From NCBI GenBank assembly GCA_035539855.1, contig DATLHO010000081.1, positions 1 to 10,042 on the forward strand: a stretch of DNA of 10,042 nt, given 5' to 3'. Positions 1 to 6,344 of the stretch are shown here, in pieces; position 1 is the stretch's first letter; the number at the start of each line of letters is the position of its first letter. Source of the stretch: DATLHO01 sp035539855 (lineage in GTDB: Bacteria > Bacteroidota > Ignavibacteria > OLB7). Both the position numbers and the translations under genes were made by a program. The notes under the pieces were generated by a model that searched no databases, was not told where the DNA came from, and was given only the letters and a program-made list of their open reading frames with translations.

Positions 1-596
1 CGCCGAAGCCGCCGCGCATGACGCCCGGCGTCGTGACGTTCTACTGGGGCATCGACGGCGTGGCCGAGTCGCTCGGCCACCACACGATCTTCCTGCCCGA
101 CGATGTCCGCGGCGCGTACCGCGAGCTCATGCGCGAAGGCACACTTCCGAGTGGCCTCCCCTTCTACGTCAGCCTGCCGTCGCGCACCGATCCTGGACTC
201 GCGCCGCCGGGCAAGACGTCAGCGTTCGTTCTCGTTCCGACGCCGCTCGTCTCACAACTCGGCGAGGCGCCGCATCTGGTCGACGAGATTCGCGAGCGCG
301 TCCTCGCGCGCCTGGCAATGCACGGCATCCCGTTCTCGCGCGGCTCGCTCGCCTTCGAAGAAACGTGGACGCCGCACCAATGGGGCGAGCGCTTCGGTCT
401 GCACGACGGCTCCGCCTTCGGCGCCGACCATCGCCTCTCGCAGATCGGCCCATTCCGAACCCGCAACACCGTCCGCGGCATCCACGCCCTCGCCCTCGCC
501 GGAGCCAGCACCGTCCCCGGCACCGGAATGCCAATGGTCGCAATCAGCGGAAGACTTGCAGCAGAAAGGATCGGGGAGATGGTGGGGGTTGGTTGA
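1..596 (+). CDS. crtI: CrtI-family carotenoid (phytoene-type) desaturase, C-terminal part, cut at the window's 5' edge
   Basis: FAD-dependent desaturases of this family introduce double bonds into phytoene or later acyclic carotenoids at the membrane. The frame is open from base 3, before the first ATG at 18, so about 200 C-terminal residues are visible and the N-terminal FAD-binding Rossmann half lies outside the window. Numbered from the ATG at 18, the family stretch PSRTDPGLAPPGK lies near residues 54-66. The C-terminal FAD-contacting segment GASTVPGTGMPM is at 162-173, followed by SGRLAAERI. The same YV-x-x-PSRTDPG block occurs in the second desaturase of this window (4081-5553), so the cluster holds two paralogues. 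The C-terminal signature resembles that of Thermus-like CrtI proteins (from memory). Which desaturation step it performs cannot be read from this fragment. The TGA stop at 594-596 lies inside the terminal inverted repeat of element A. Confidence 0.82.
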   Translation, partial: PKPPRMTPGVVTFYWGIDGVAESLGHHTIFLPDDVRGAYRELMREGTLPSGLPFYVSLPSRTDPGLAPPGKTSAFVLVPTPLVSQLGEAPHLVDEIRERVLARLAMHGIPFSRGSLAFEETWTPHQWGERFGLHDGSAFGADHRLSQIGPFRTRNTVRGIHALALAGASTVPGTGMPMVAISGRLAAERIGEMVGVG

Positions 597-605
597 GGTT
601 GTGTG

Positions 606-647
606 TTGGTTTTTGGGTTTTTGTTATTTGTTATTGGTTTTTTGTTT
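606..647. repeat. Left inner arm of element A, T/G-rich heptads
   Basis: Six consecutive 7-mers can be read: TTGGTTT, TTGGGTT, TTTGTTA, TTTGTTA, TTGGTTT and TTTGTTT. The part at 625-639 is the exact reverse complement of 770-784 and 791-805, so RNA or single-stranded DNA could fold into a long AT-rich stem. Confidence 0.8.
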
Positions 648-770
648 TGGCCATTTGCTGTCCGCACGACCCGAGGCGGCTTGGGGAATCGGGCCGCAGC
701 GCATCTCCGGATCATGGTTTTGTCCACGATCGCCAACGGCGATACATCCCCGCCGGGCACAACGCCAACA

Positions 771-805
771 ACCAATAACAAATACCCAATAACCAATAAC
801 AAATA
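771..805. repeat. Right inner arm of element A, A/C-rich heptads
   Basis: Five consecutive 7-mers can be read: ACCAATA, ACAAATA, CCCAATA, ACCAATA and ACAAATA. They form a 21-bp superperiod and are the complement of the left inner arm. The same CCAATAA theme recurs three times in element B at 7624-7644. Confidence 0.8.
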
Positions 806-852
806 CCAAGAACCACAACCGGCAACGACACAACCAACACCCCATCGCCTCG

Positions 853-887
853 TGACATCTGACATCTAACATCTGACATCCAACATC
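853..887. repeat. TGACATC-like heptads at the right end of element A
   Basis: Five 7-mers can be read: TGACATC, TGACATC, TAACATC, TGACATC and CAACATC. They follow the shared string CGCCTCG (846-852), exactly as in element B (CGCCTCG at 7684-7690, heptads from 7691). The matching left-hand heptads found in element B are not recognisable here. The run ends at the first codons of the hydrolase gene. Confidence 0.8.
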
Positions 888-1652
888 CTCAACCACGCTT
901 CATACGGCACCGGCCCCCGCCTCTTCCTCGCCCTGCATGGCTGGAGCGGCGATCAGTCGACGTTTGCGCCGCTTGCGCAGCATCTGCCTGCGGATGCGAC
1001 GCTCGTTGCGATCGATCTGCCGGGTTGCGGACTGTCGCCGCAACCGCCGGCGTGGGACCTCGAGAGTGTTGGACGGATGATCGCGCGTACGGCCCGGCGT
1101 CTCGGAGTCGAGGAGGCGACGGTCATCGGCAATTGCTCGGGCGCGCTCATGGCGCTCGTTGCCACGACGGTCGGGCGGCTGTCGCCACAGCGGCTCGTGC
1201 TCATCGATCCGTTCGCGTATTTCCCCTGGTACTTCCGGGTGTTTACGCTCGGAGAATTCGGACGCAGGGCGTATTACTCGACGTTCGCGAGCAGCATCGG
1301 TCGCCGCATCACCGACCGCTCGCTGAGCGCGCGTCGCTCACCGGAGACGAGTCTGACGTCGTCGTTCGAGCACATCGATCACGGAACGTCGCTCGAATAC
1401 CTGCGACTGCTGACGACGATCGAGAGTCCATCGATGTTCTCCGGACTGGGGATGCCGATCGACATCGTCGTCGGCGCGCGGACGTTCGGCGCGATCAAAC
1501 GCTCGGTGCCGATCTGGAAGCATGTCTGGCCGCAGGCTGTGGCGCACACTCTCGAAGGCGTCGGTCATCTTCCCATCGAGGAGGCGCCCGCCGAGATCGG
1601 CCGGATTCTGTTCGAGCGGAGCGCGCATCGCGCGCCAGTCACCGTCGATTGA
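873..1652 (+). CDS. Alpha/beta hydrolase with a Cys at the nucleophile elbow; no canonical start codon
   Basis: The fold is recognisable from HGW (oxyanion-hole region, codons at 936-944), the nucleophile elbow GNCSG (1128-1142) and the late EGVGHLP histidine motif. The elbow is G-x-C-x-G, so Cys replaces the usual Ser. The expected acid after strand 6 is not obvious in VVGARTFGAIKRS. The frame opens after a TAA at 867-869, and no ATG, GTG or TTG occurs in frame before 1077. A start at 1077 would remove the first strands and the HGW motif. I begin at CTG 873, the first near-cognate codon; ATC at 885 would fit family length equally well. No ribosome-binding site is visible, because element A ends exactly here. 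The stop is 4 bp before the next gene. The substrate is unknown; the position suggests a role in carotenoid modification or turnover. It could also be a damaged gene. Confidence 0.75.
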   Translation: MTSNILNHASYGTGPRLFLALHGWSGDQSTFAPLAQHLPADATLVAIDLPGCGLSPQPPAWDLESVGRMIARTARRLGVEEATVIGNCSGALMALVATTVGRLSPQRLVLIDPFAYFPWYFRVFTLGEFGRRAYYSTFASSIGRRITDRSLSARRSPETSLTSSFEHIDHGTSLEYLRLLTTIESPSMFSGLGMPIDIVVGARTFGAIKRSVPIWKHVWPQAVAHTLEGVGHLPIEEAPAEIGRILFERSAHRAPVTVD

Positions 1653-1656
1653 CACC

Positions 1657-2202
1657 ATGACCATACCTATGACCACGACGATGCGAAGGCTATTCCTCAC
1701 CATCGCACTGCTGACGGCGTTTGCGATGTCTCCTGTCAATGGCAATGCACCCGATGCGCCGGAGCCCAAGCGAGCGGCGGCGTTCACGTTGTCCGACCAG
1801 TTCGGCCGCTCGCTCGAGTACCGGTTCCCGCGCTCGAACGTGAGCGTGCTTACGTTCGGTGACTGGAAAGGCTCGACCCAGATTGAAGGATGGGTCCGCC
1901 CGCTGTGGAATCGCTACCGCTCGAGCGTCGACATCAACGGCGTTGCCGTGCTCGACATCGTGCCGTCGTTCGCGCGCGATTTCGCGCGCGGCCAGTTCCG
2001 CGAGCGCGTGAAATTCCCGGTCCTGCTCGACTTCGAAGGGACGGTCTCAACGGCCTATGGCTTTCGCAGCGACAATGCGAACATTCTCGTCATCGCGCCC
2101 GACGGAGCCATTGCGCTGCGCATCGTCGGCGAAGCAACGCCGGCACGACTGCGCCGCGTCTACGACACGATCGACCGGTTGCGCGGTGCGGGCACCCGAT
2201 GA
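1657..2202 (+). CDS. Exported thioredoxin-fold (TlpA/AhpC-TSA-like) protein lacking the CxxC motif
   Basis: About 181 residues. The N-terminus, from the third in-frame ATG (1681), reads MRRLFLTIALLTAFAM. That is a basic plus hydrophobic signal peptide, so the protein is probably exported or membrane-anchored. In-frame ATGs at 1657, 1669 and 1681 are all possible starts; I use the first, 4 bp after the hydrolase stop. The body follows the redoxin layout: a first strand ending in LTFGDWKGST where active members have a WCxxC site, then LDIVPSF, then PVLLDFEGTVSTAYGF, then NILVIAPDGAIALRIVGE. No cysteine occurs at the active-site position, so it is unlikely to be a disulfide oxidoreductase. It may bind or scaffold instead. 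It overlaps the next gene by ATGA (2199-2202), which suggests translational coupling to the CrtA-like gene. Its role in the pathway is unknown. Confidence 0.7.
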   Translation: MTIPMTTTMRRLFLTIALLTAFAMSPVNGNAPDAPEPKRAAAFTLSDQFGRSLEYRFPRSNVSVLTFGDWKGSTQIEGWVRPLWNRYRSSVDINGVAVLDIVPSFARDFARGQFRERVKFPVLLDFEGTVSTAYGFRSDNANILVIAPDGAIALRIVGEATPARLRRVYDTIDRLRGAGTR

Positions 2203-2945
2203 CGACCGTCACGTTCTTCTCGTATGCGCCGGGTCGCCGCCTCTGGGCGTTCAATCGCATGGGGAGCGCTCGCCGTGAGCTCGGTCGCGTCGAGGGACTT
2301 CGCTTCTGGAAGCTCCTGGGCGCCGGCCATGGCAACGGCTACAGTCTGCGTCCCGACCTATCGCGGTATGGATTGATCGGCGTCTGGGCGAGTCCCGAAG
2401 CCGCTTCGGCGTTCTTCACCGATTCGAGTCTCGCCGCCTCCTGGCGCGCGAACGCGTCGGAGATCTGGACCGTTGCGCTGCGCACGCTGCAGACCCATGG
2501 AGCCTGGTCGGGCGCCAATCCGTTCTCGCCGCTCGCGGAGGACAATGTCGCCGCCACACCGGGTGCGCCGGTTGCGGTGCTGACGCGCGCGAGCATTCGC
2601 GTGAGCAGGCTGGCGCCGTTCTGGCGATCGGTTCCGTCGACCAGCGAGCGGCTCGCGTGCGCGCCGGGTCTGCTCGCTTCGATCGGCACCGGCGAGGCTC
2701 CGGCGATGCGTCCGGCGACGTTCAGCCTCTGGCGCTCGATGGACTCGATGCTCGAGTTCGCCTACGGCAGCGACGAGCACCGCGAGGTCATCCGCCGTCG
2801 CCGCGACGAGCGATGGTACACCGAGGAGCTCTTCGCACGCTTCGAGCCCGTTGTCTCGCGCGGCACATTCGATGGCCGCGATCCCCTCGCCGGGTTGATG
2901 GATCCCCTCGAGACCGGGAAGCACGGTGAACTACAATGGATCTAA
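2199..2945 (+). CDS. crtA: CrtA-like spheroidene monooxygenase (acyclic carotenoid 2-ketolase)
   Basis: A 248-residue protein that I recognise as a homologue of purple-bacterial CrtA. That enzyme oxidises the C-2 position of acyclic carotenoids such as spheroidene to a keto group using O2. Blocks resembling CrtA are RRLWAFNRMGSARRELGR (13-30), LRFWKLLGAGHGNGY (34-48), HGAWSGANPF (100-109), VLTRASIRVSRLAPFW (127-142) and TFSLWRSMDSMLEFAYG (174-190), followed by DERWYTEELFARF (203-215). The length is normal for the family. The start overlaps the upstream stop (ATGA). An upstream extension of the same frame is only the shadow of the preceding gene. The C-terminus overlaps the glycosyltransferase gene by 10 bp. 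There is no signal peptide or membrane segment. Homology is clear; the true substrate in this organism is inferred from the neighbours. Confidence 0.88.
   Translation: MTTVTFFSYAPGRRLWAFNRMGSARRELGRVEGLRFWKLLGAGHGNGYSLRPDLSRYGLIGVWASPEAASAFFTDSSLAASWRANASEIWTVALRTLQTHGAWSGANPFSPLAEDNVAATPGAPVAVLTRASIRVSRLAPFWRSVPSTSERLACAPGLLASIGTGEAPAMRPATFSLWRSMDSMLEFAYGSDEHREVIRRRRDERWYTEELFARFEPVVSRGTFDGRDPLAGLMDPLETGKHGELQWI
2925..2929 (+). promoter_or_regulatory. Ribosome-binding site for the glycosyltransferase gene
   Basis: GGTGA lies 6 nt before the ATG at 2936, inside the end of the CrtA-like gene. It supports the overlapping start. Confidence 0.5.
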
Positions 2946-4084
2946 CGGCACTGGCTTCGGCCGCACTGCTCATCGTCGCGCTCGCTCTGCTGGCGATCGC
3001 GCTCTGGAACGTCGTCGCCTGGCCCTCGGTGGCAGGCGACGCGCCGCCGGTCGCCTCCGCCGTCGCCGTGCTGATTCCGGCACGCGACGAGGAGCGCAAT
3101 CTGCCGGACTGTCTCGAGTCCGCGATCGCGCAGGATTCCACCGTTGGAGAAATCCTCGTCTATGACGATCACTCGACCGACGCGACCGCGCGCATCGTGC
3201 GCGAGTTCGCAGCGCGCGACCGGCGCGTCAGCCTCGTCACGTCACGCACGCTTCCCCAGGGCTGGTGCGGCAAGACGTTCGGATGCGCGACGCTCGCCGC
3301 CGAGTCGACGATGCCCTGGCTGGTGTTCCTCGACGCCGACGCACGACTGCAGCCCGGAGCGGTCCGGCGAATGCTGGGCGAAGCGCTCGGTCGCGGCGTC
3401 TCGCTGCTGTCGCCGTGGCCTCGGCTGGTTGCCGTCAGCGCGGGAGAGCGCGCCTTGATGCCACTGCTGGATGTCGTCGTCTTCACGCTCTTCCCGGCTC
3501 CCCTGTCGCTGCGGCGACCTGATCCGTCGCTCGGTCTCGTGCACGGCGCCTGCATCCTCGCGGAGCGGCGTGCCTATGATCGCGTCGGAGGGCACGGAGC
3601 GGTGCGATCGGAGATCTTCGAGGACCAGCGTCTGGCGCGACTCTGGCGCGATCGCGGCGAGCGAGGGCTCTGCCTCGGCGGACGCGACGTCGTTTCGGTG
3701 CGGATGTATCGCTCGGTCGGGGAGCTCTGGCGCGGCTTTCAGAAGAACTTCTATCCGGCGTTCCGACACGCGGCGAGCTTCTGGGCATTCCTGATCCTGC
3801 ACGGCGTGGTGCTGGTCGCGCCATTCATGCTGCTCGCGATCGCCCCGCAACCGTTGGTCATCGCGGCGGCGCTCGCGATCGTCGCGATGCGGTCCGCGCT
3901 CGCGGTGCGCTTCGGCCACGGCATCTGGTCCGTCGTGCTGCATCCGTTCGCCGGGCTCTTCGTGCTCGCGATCGGCCTCTCGTCGTGGTGGCGCTGCCGC
4001 AGCGGACGTGGCGTCGAATGGAAGGGTCGAGTCTATCGCACGACGAACGATGAGGCCGCCGTGGCGGCCGGAGGATTCGAATGA
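2936..4084 (+). CDS. Membrane-bound family 2 glycosyltransferase, CruC/CruG/CrtQ-like (carotenoid glycosylation)
   Basis: A 382-residue protein. A hydrophobic helix (about 4-29) precedes a GT-A domain: VAVLIPARDEERNLPDCL (43-60), VYDDHSTD (75-82), the nucleotide-sugar/metal site DAD (133-135), and the likely catalytic region ending in FED (228-230), QRLA. WRGFQKNFYP (265-274) occupies the place of the QxxRW-type motif. Three hydrophobic helices follow (about 282-352), and the protein ends in GVEWKGRVYR (359-368). This layout fits carotenoid glycosyltransferases such as chlorobactene glucosyltransferase CruC, myxol-type CruG and staphylococcal CrtQ. Hopanoid-associated HpnB is a related alternative. 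Neighbouring carotenoid genes on both sides favour transfer of a sugar to a carotenoid hydroxyl group at the inner membrane face. The sugar cannot be predicted. The stop overlaps the next ATG (ATGA at 4081-4084). Confidence 0.8.
   Translation: MDLTALASAALLIVALALLAIALWNVVAWPSVAGDAPPVASAVAVLIPARDEERNLPDCLESAIAQDSTVGEILVYDDHSTDATARIVREFAARDRRVSLVTSRTLPQGWCGKTFGCATLAAESTMPWLVFLDADARLQPGAVRRMLGEALGRGVSLLSPWPRLVAVSAGERALMPLLDVVVFTLFPAPLSLRRPDPSLGLVHGACILAERRAYDRVGGHGAVRSEIFEDQRLARLWRDRGERGLCLGGRDVVSVRMYRSVGELWRGFQKNFYPAFRHAASFWAFLILHGVVLVAPFMLLAIAPQPLVIAAALAIVAMRSALAVRFGHGIWSVVLHPFAGLFVLAIGLSSWWRCRSGRGVEWKGRVYRTTNDEAAVAAGGFE
4070..4074 (+). promoter_or_regulatory. Strong ribosome-binding site for the second desaturase gene
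   Basis: GGAGG lies 6 nt before the ATG at 4081 and fixes that start. It is the clearest Shine-Dalgarno sequence in the cluster. Confidence 0.65.
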
Positions 4085-5553
4085 GCGCCCGGCGTGCCGT
4101 GATCGTCGGCGGCGGACTCGGTGGCATCGCGACCGCTGTGCGCCTTGCAGCGAGCAACTGGCAGGTCACGCTCTGCGAGCGCGGTCCGACGCCGGGAGGC
4201 AAGATGAACACGCTCGTGCGCGACGGCTTCCGGTTCGACACCGGACCGTCGCTGATCACGATGCCGTGGATTTTCGAGGAGACCTACGCGGCGGCCGGTG
4301 AGCGCATGAGCGACCACGTCGAGCTCGTACGGATGCATCCGCTGTCGACGAACGTCTTTGCCGACGGCGTTCGCTTCGACACGTCGAGCTCCATGCCCGC
4401 GCTGCTCGAGACCGTGCGTCGCCACGCACCCGGCGACGAGGCGGGACTGCTCAGATTTCTCGGCGTCGGCGCGCGCGTCTTCGAGCTCTCACAGGGGACG
4501 TTCTTTCGGCAGGCTCCGGGCGAGCCGCCGGACATGACCGCGCTCCGCGCGATGCGGCATCTGCCGCTGCGGCACGCGTGGGGCAATTACTCGAGTACCG
4601 TCGCAACGCTCGTGCGCAGTCCCCACCTGCGCCAGATGCTCGAGCGATATCCGACCTATGTCGGCTCGTCCCCGTACAGTGCGCCGGCCACGCTGGCGGT
4701 CATTCCGTACATCGAGCTCGCGTTCGGCGGGCATTACGTCCTGGGGGGATTGTACCGCATCGTGGAATCGCTCGTGGAGATCGCCCGGCGCCTCGGTGTG
4801 ACGGTCGAGTGCGACGCGGATGTCGAGCGGATCGAGACCACCGGCGGCGCCGTCCGCGGAGTGCGCCTGGTCGACGGTCGCCGCATCGACGCCGACGTCG
4901 TCGTCGGCAACGGCGACGTCTCGATGACGCGCATGCTCCTCGGCGAGACCGGTGCAGCGCCACTAGGCGAGCCGGCGAGATCGATGTCCGGCCTCGTCTT
5001 CCTGCTCGGACTTCGACGCACGCTGCCGTCGCTGAGCCATCACACGGTGTATTTCTCCGGCGATTATCGTCGCGAGTTCTCCGAGCTCTTCGACGAGCGC
5101 CGGTTCCCGACGGACCCGACGGTCTACGTCAACGCGCCGAGCCGCACCGACCCGGGCGTTGCGCCAGCGGGATGCGAGAGTCTCTTCGTCATGGCGAATG
5201 CACCGGCCAACGATGGTGACGCCTGGGATGCAGATGCGATCGCACGAGCGCGCGAAAGCGTCTTCACGCGGCTGCGCCGCGGAGGCTTTCCGGAGATCGA
5301 GCGGGAGATCGTGGTGGAGGAGGTCTGGACGCCGCGGCGCATCGGCGCGCGATACGCGATGCCCGGCGGCGCGATCTACGGAGCGCACTCGCACGGATGG
5401 CGCAACGCGTTCCTGCGCGCGCACAACCGCGATCGTCGGGTTGGCGGACTCTATCACGTCGGCGGCAGCGCACACCCGGGGGGCGGCACTCCGACGGTGC
5501 TCATGTCGGCACGCATCACGTCAGGATTGATCATGCGCGATGAACGCTCGTAG
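4081..5553 (+). CDS. CrtI-family FAD-dependent carotenoid desaturase, probably CrtD-like (hydroxycarotenoid 3,4-desaturase)
   Basis: A full-length 490-residue member. The N-terminal dinucleotide fold is VIVGGGLGG (7-15) with the FAD-ribose acid E33, then GGKMNTL (39-45) and FDTGPS (52-57). The mid-region has YPTYVGSSPYSAPATL and GGLYRIVESLVEIARRLGV, typical of the family. PSRTDPGVAPAG matches the first desaturase of this window. The C-terminal FAD segment GGSAHPGGGTPTV is at 461-473. The strings HHTVYFSGDYRREF and LFVMANAP remind me more of CrtD-type 1-hydroxycarotenoid 3,4-desaturases than of phytoene desaturases, and the adjacent CruF gene, which would supply the 1-hydroxy substrate, agrees. 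A CrtP-type carotenoid oxidase is the main alternative. It follows a strong GGAGG site and overlaps CruF by 14 bp. Confidence 0.85.
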   Translation: MSARRAVIVGGGLGGIATAVRLAASNWQVTLCERGPTPGGKMNTLVRDGFRFDTGPSLITMPWIFEETYAAAGERMSDHVELVRMHPLSTNVFADGVRFDTSSSMPALLETVRRHAPGDEAGLLRFLGVGARVFELSQGTFFRQAPGEPPDMTALRAMRHLPLRHAWGNYSSTVATLVRSPHLRQMLERYPTYVGSSPYSAPATLAVIPYIELAFGGHYVLGGLYRIVESLVEIARRLGVTVECDADVERIETTGGAVRGVRLVDGRRIDADVVVGNGDVSMTRMLLGETGAAPLGEPARSMSGLVFLLGLRRTLPSLSHHTVYFSGDYRREFSELFDERRFPTDPTVYVNAPSRTDPGVAPAGCESLFVMANAPANDGDAWDADAIARARESVFTRLRRGGFPEIEREIVVEEVWTPRRIGARYAMPGGAIYGAHSHGWRNAFLRAHNRDRRVGGLYHVGGSAHPGGGTPTVLMSARITSGLIMRDERS

Positions 5554-6313
5554 CATTCTGCGCCCCGCGCTCGCCGTCGCCTACCTTCTGCTCTGGGTCG
5601 GAGGCGTCGGCTCCTACATCGCCTTCCGCGCACCGCCGGAGGATGCGGCATGGACCGCGCCCGTGTTTCTCCTGCTCGCGACCGGGATCGTCGTGCTCTC
5701 GACGCCTCGCGCGGAACTGCGCGACCTGGGCACGATCGCGCTCGTCGGCTTCGCCTCGGAGTACCTCGGAGTCACGACGGGATTGATCTTCGGCAGGTAC
5801 GAGTACACCGGCGCCCTTGGTCCCACGCTGCTCGGCGTTCCGCTGGTGATGACCTGCGCGTGGACGCTGCTCGTCGTCTACGTCCGTCAGATCGTGAGGC
5901 TGACACCGTTCTCGCACGCGGTCGCGGCGCTCGTCGGCGCTCTCTGGATGACCGCCATCGACCTGGTCATCGATCCTCTTGCGGCCGGACGACTGGCGTA
6001 CTGGCGATGGTCGGAGCCGGGGGCGTATTACGGCATTCCGGTGCACAACTTCGTGGGCTGGCTCGCGGTCAGCGCGCTGATTCTCCTGCTGCTTCCGCGG
6101 CGTGCCGGCGCATCGGGCGCGACGATCGCGACCGGGTGGAGCATCGTGCTCTTCTTCACGGTGATCGCGCTGGCAACCGGCCTCGTCGTGCCGGGAGCCA
6201 TCGGACTCGCGTTGTGCATCGCGCACCCGGCGCTGGCGCTGGCGCACCGTCGCGCGCCGGTCACTACGGGAGCGCCGATTACGTCGGACAGCCTCGCGCT
6301 CGAGGACACGTGA
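5540..6313 (+). CDS. cruF: CruF-type carotenoid 1,2-hydratase (DUF422 membrane protein)
   Basis: A 257-residue, strongly hydrophobic protein with about seven membrane segments (near 9-28, 38-54, 64-84, 97-117, 125-146, 168-186 and 196-234). The family signature is plain: EYLGVTTGLIFGRYEYT (74-90), LGVPLVMTCAW (98-108), WMTAIDLVIDPLA (136-148), YWRWSEPGAYYGIPVHNFVGW (154-174). CruF adds water to the psi end of acyclic or monocyclic carotenoids to give a 1-hydroxy group in Deinococcus and cyanobacteria; the same family includes archaeal bisanhydrobacterioruberin hydratase. The start overlaps the preceding gene by 14 bp; a weak AGGA lies at 5523-5526. In cyanobacteria cruF is linked functionally to the glycosyltransferase cruG, and here a glycosyltransferase lies two genes upstream. 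No purple-bacterial CrtC hydratase is seen, so CruF probably does the hydration. Confidence 0.88.
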   Translation: MNARSILRPALAVAYLLLWVGGVGSYIAFRAPPEDAAWTAPVFLLLATGIVVLSTPRAELRDLGTIALVGFASEYLGVTTGLIFGRYEYTGALGPTLLGVPLVMTCAWTLLVVYVRQIVRLTPFSHAVAALVGALWMTAIDLVIDPLAAGRLAYWRWSEPGAYYGIPVHNFVGWLAVSALILLLLPRRAGASGATIATGWSIVLFFTVIALATGLVVPGAIGLALCIAHPALALAHRRAPVTTGAPITSDSLALEDT

Positions 6314-6344
6314 TCGCGCTGCATCGGAATTGTTAGATTCCCGC

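Larger units (their letters stand above)
591..894. repeat. Element A: nested palindromic spacer made of 7-bp periodic repeats
   Basis: This 304-bp block has perfect 8-bp inverted ends, GGTTGAGG at 591-598 and CCTCAACC at 887-894. Inside is a T/G-rich arm with 7-bp periodicity at 606-647. It is answered by its complement at 770-805, where the 15-mer AACCAATAACAAATA occurs twice (770-784 and 791-805) and once inverted (625-639). A further run of TGACATC-like heptads is at 853-887. Between the inner arms, about 648-763 is ordinary GC-rich sequence with no recognisable gene. CGAGGCG at 672-678 is inverted as CGCCTCG at 846-852. Element B (7491-7738) has the same parts, so this is a repeat family. 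The short open frames in it are by-products of the repeats. Function is unknown: it could be a hairpin-forming intergenic element, a MITE-like element, or a transcript-processing site within the carotenoid gene run. Confidence 0.85.

Noticed and set aside
591..894. CRISPR-like array
   Set aside because: The repeats are 7-bp periodic and inverted across the element, with no 25-40 bp identical repeats separated by unique spacers and no cas genes.
603..896. Small proteins encoded in element A on either strand
   Set aside because: The predicted peptides are hydrophobic or Asn/Thr-rich strings that simply read the heptad repeats. There is no ribosome-binding site or recognisable family.
1522..1656. 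N-terminal extension of the thioredoxin-fold protein to an ATG at 1522
   Set aside because: It would overlap the hydrolase gene fully and would bury the clear signal peptide that begins near 1681.
1890..2198. N-terminal extension of the CrtA-like protein to an ATG at 1890
   Set aside because: The added residues are Arg/Ala-rich shadow sequence of the preceding gene. CrtA homology begins right after the ATG at 2199.
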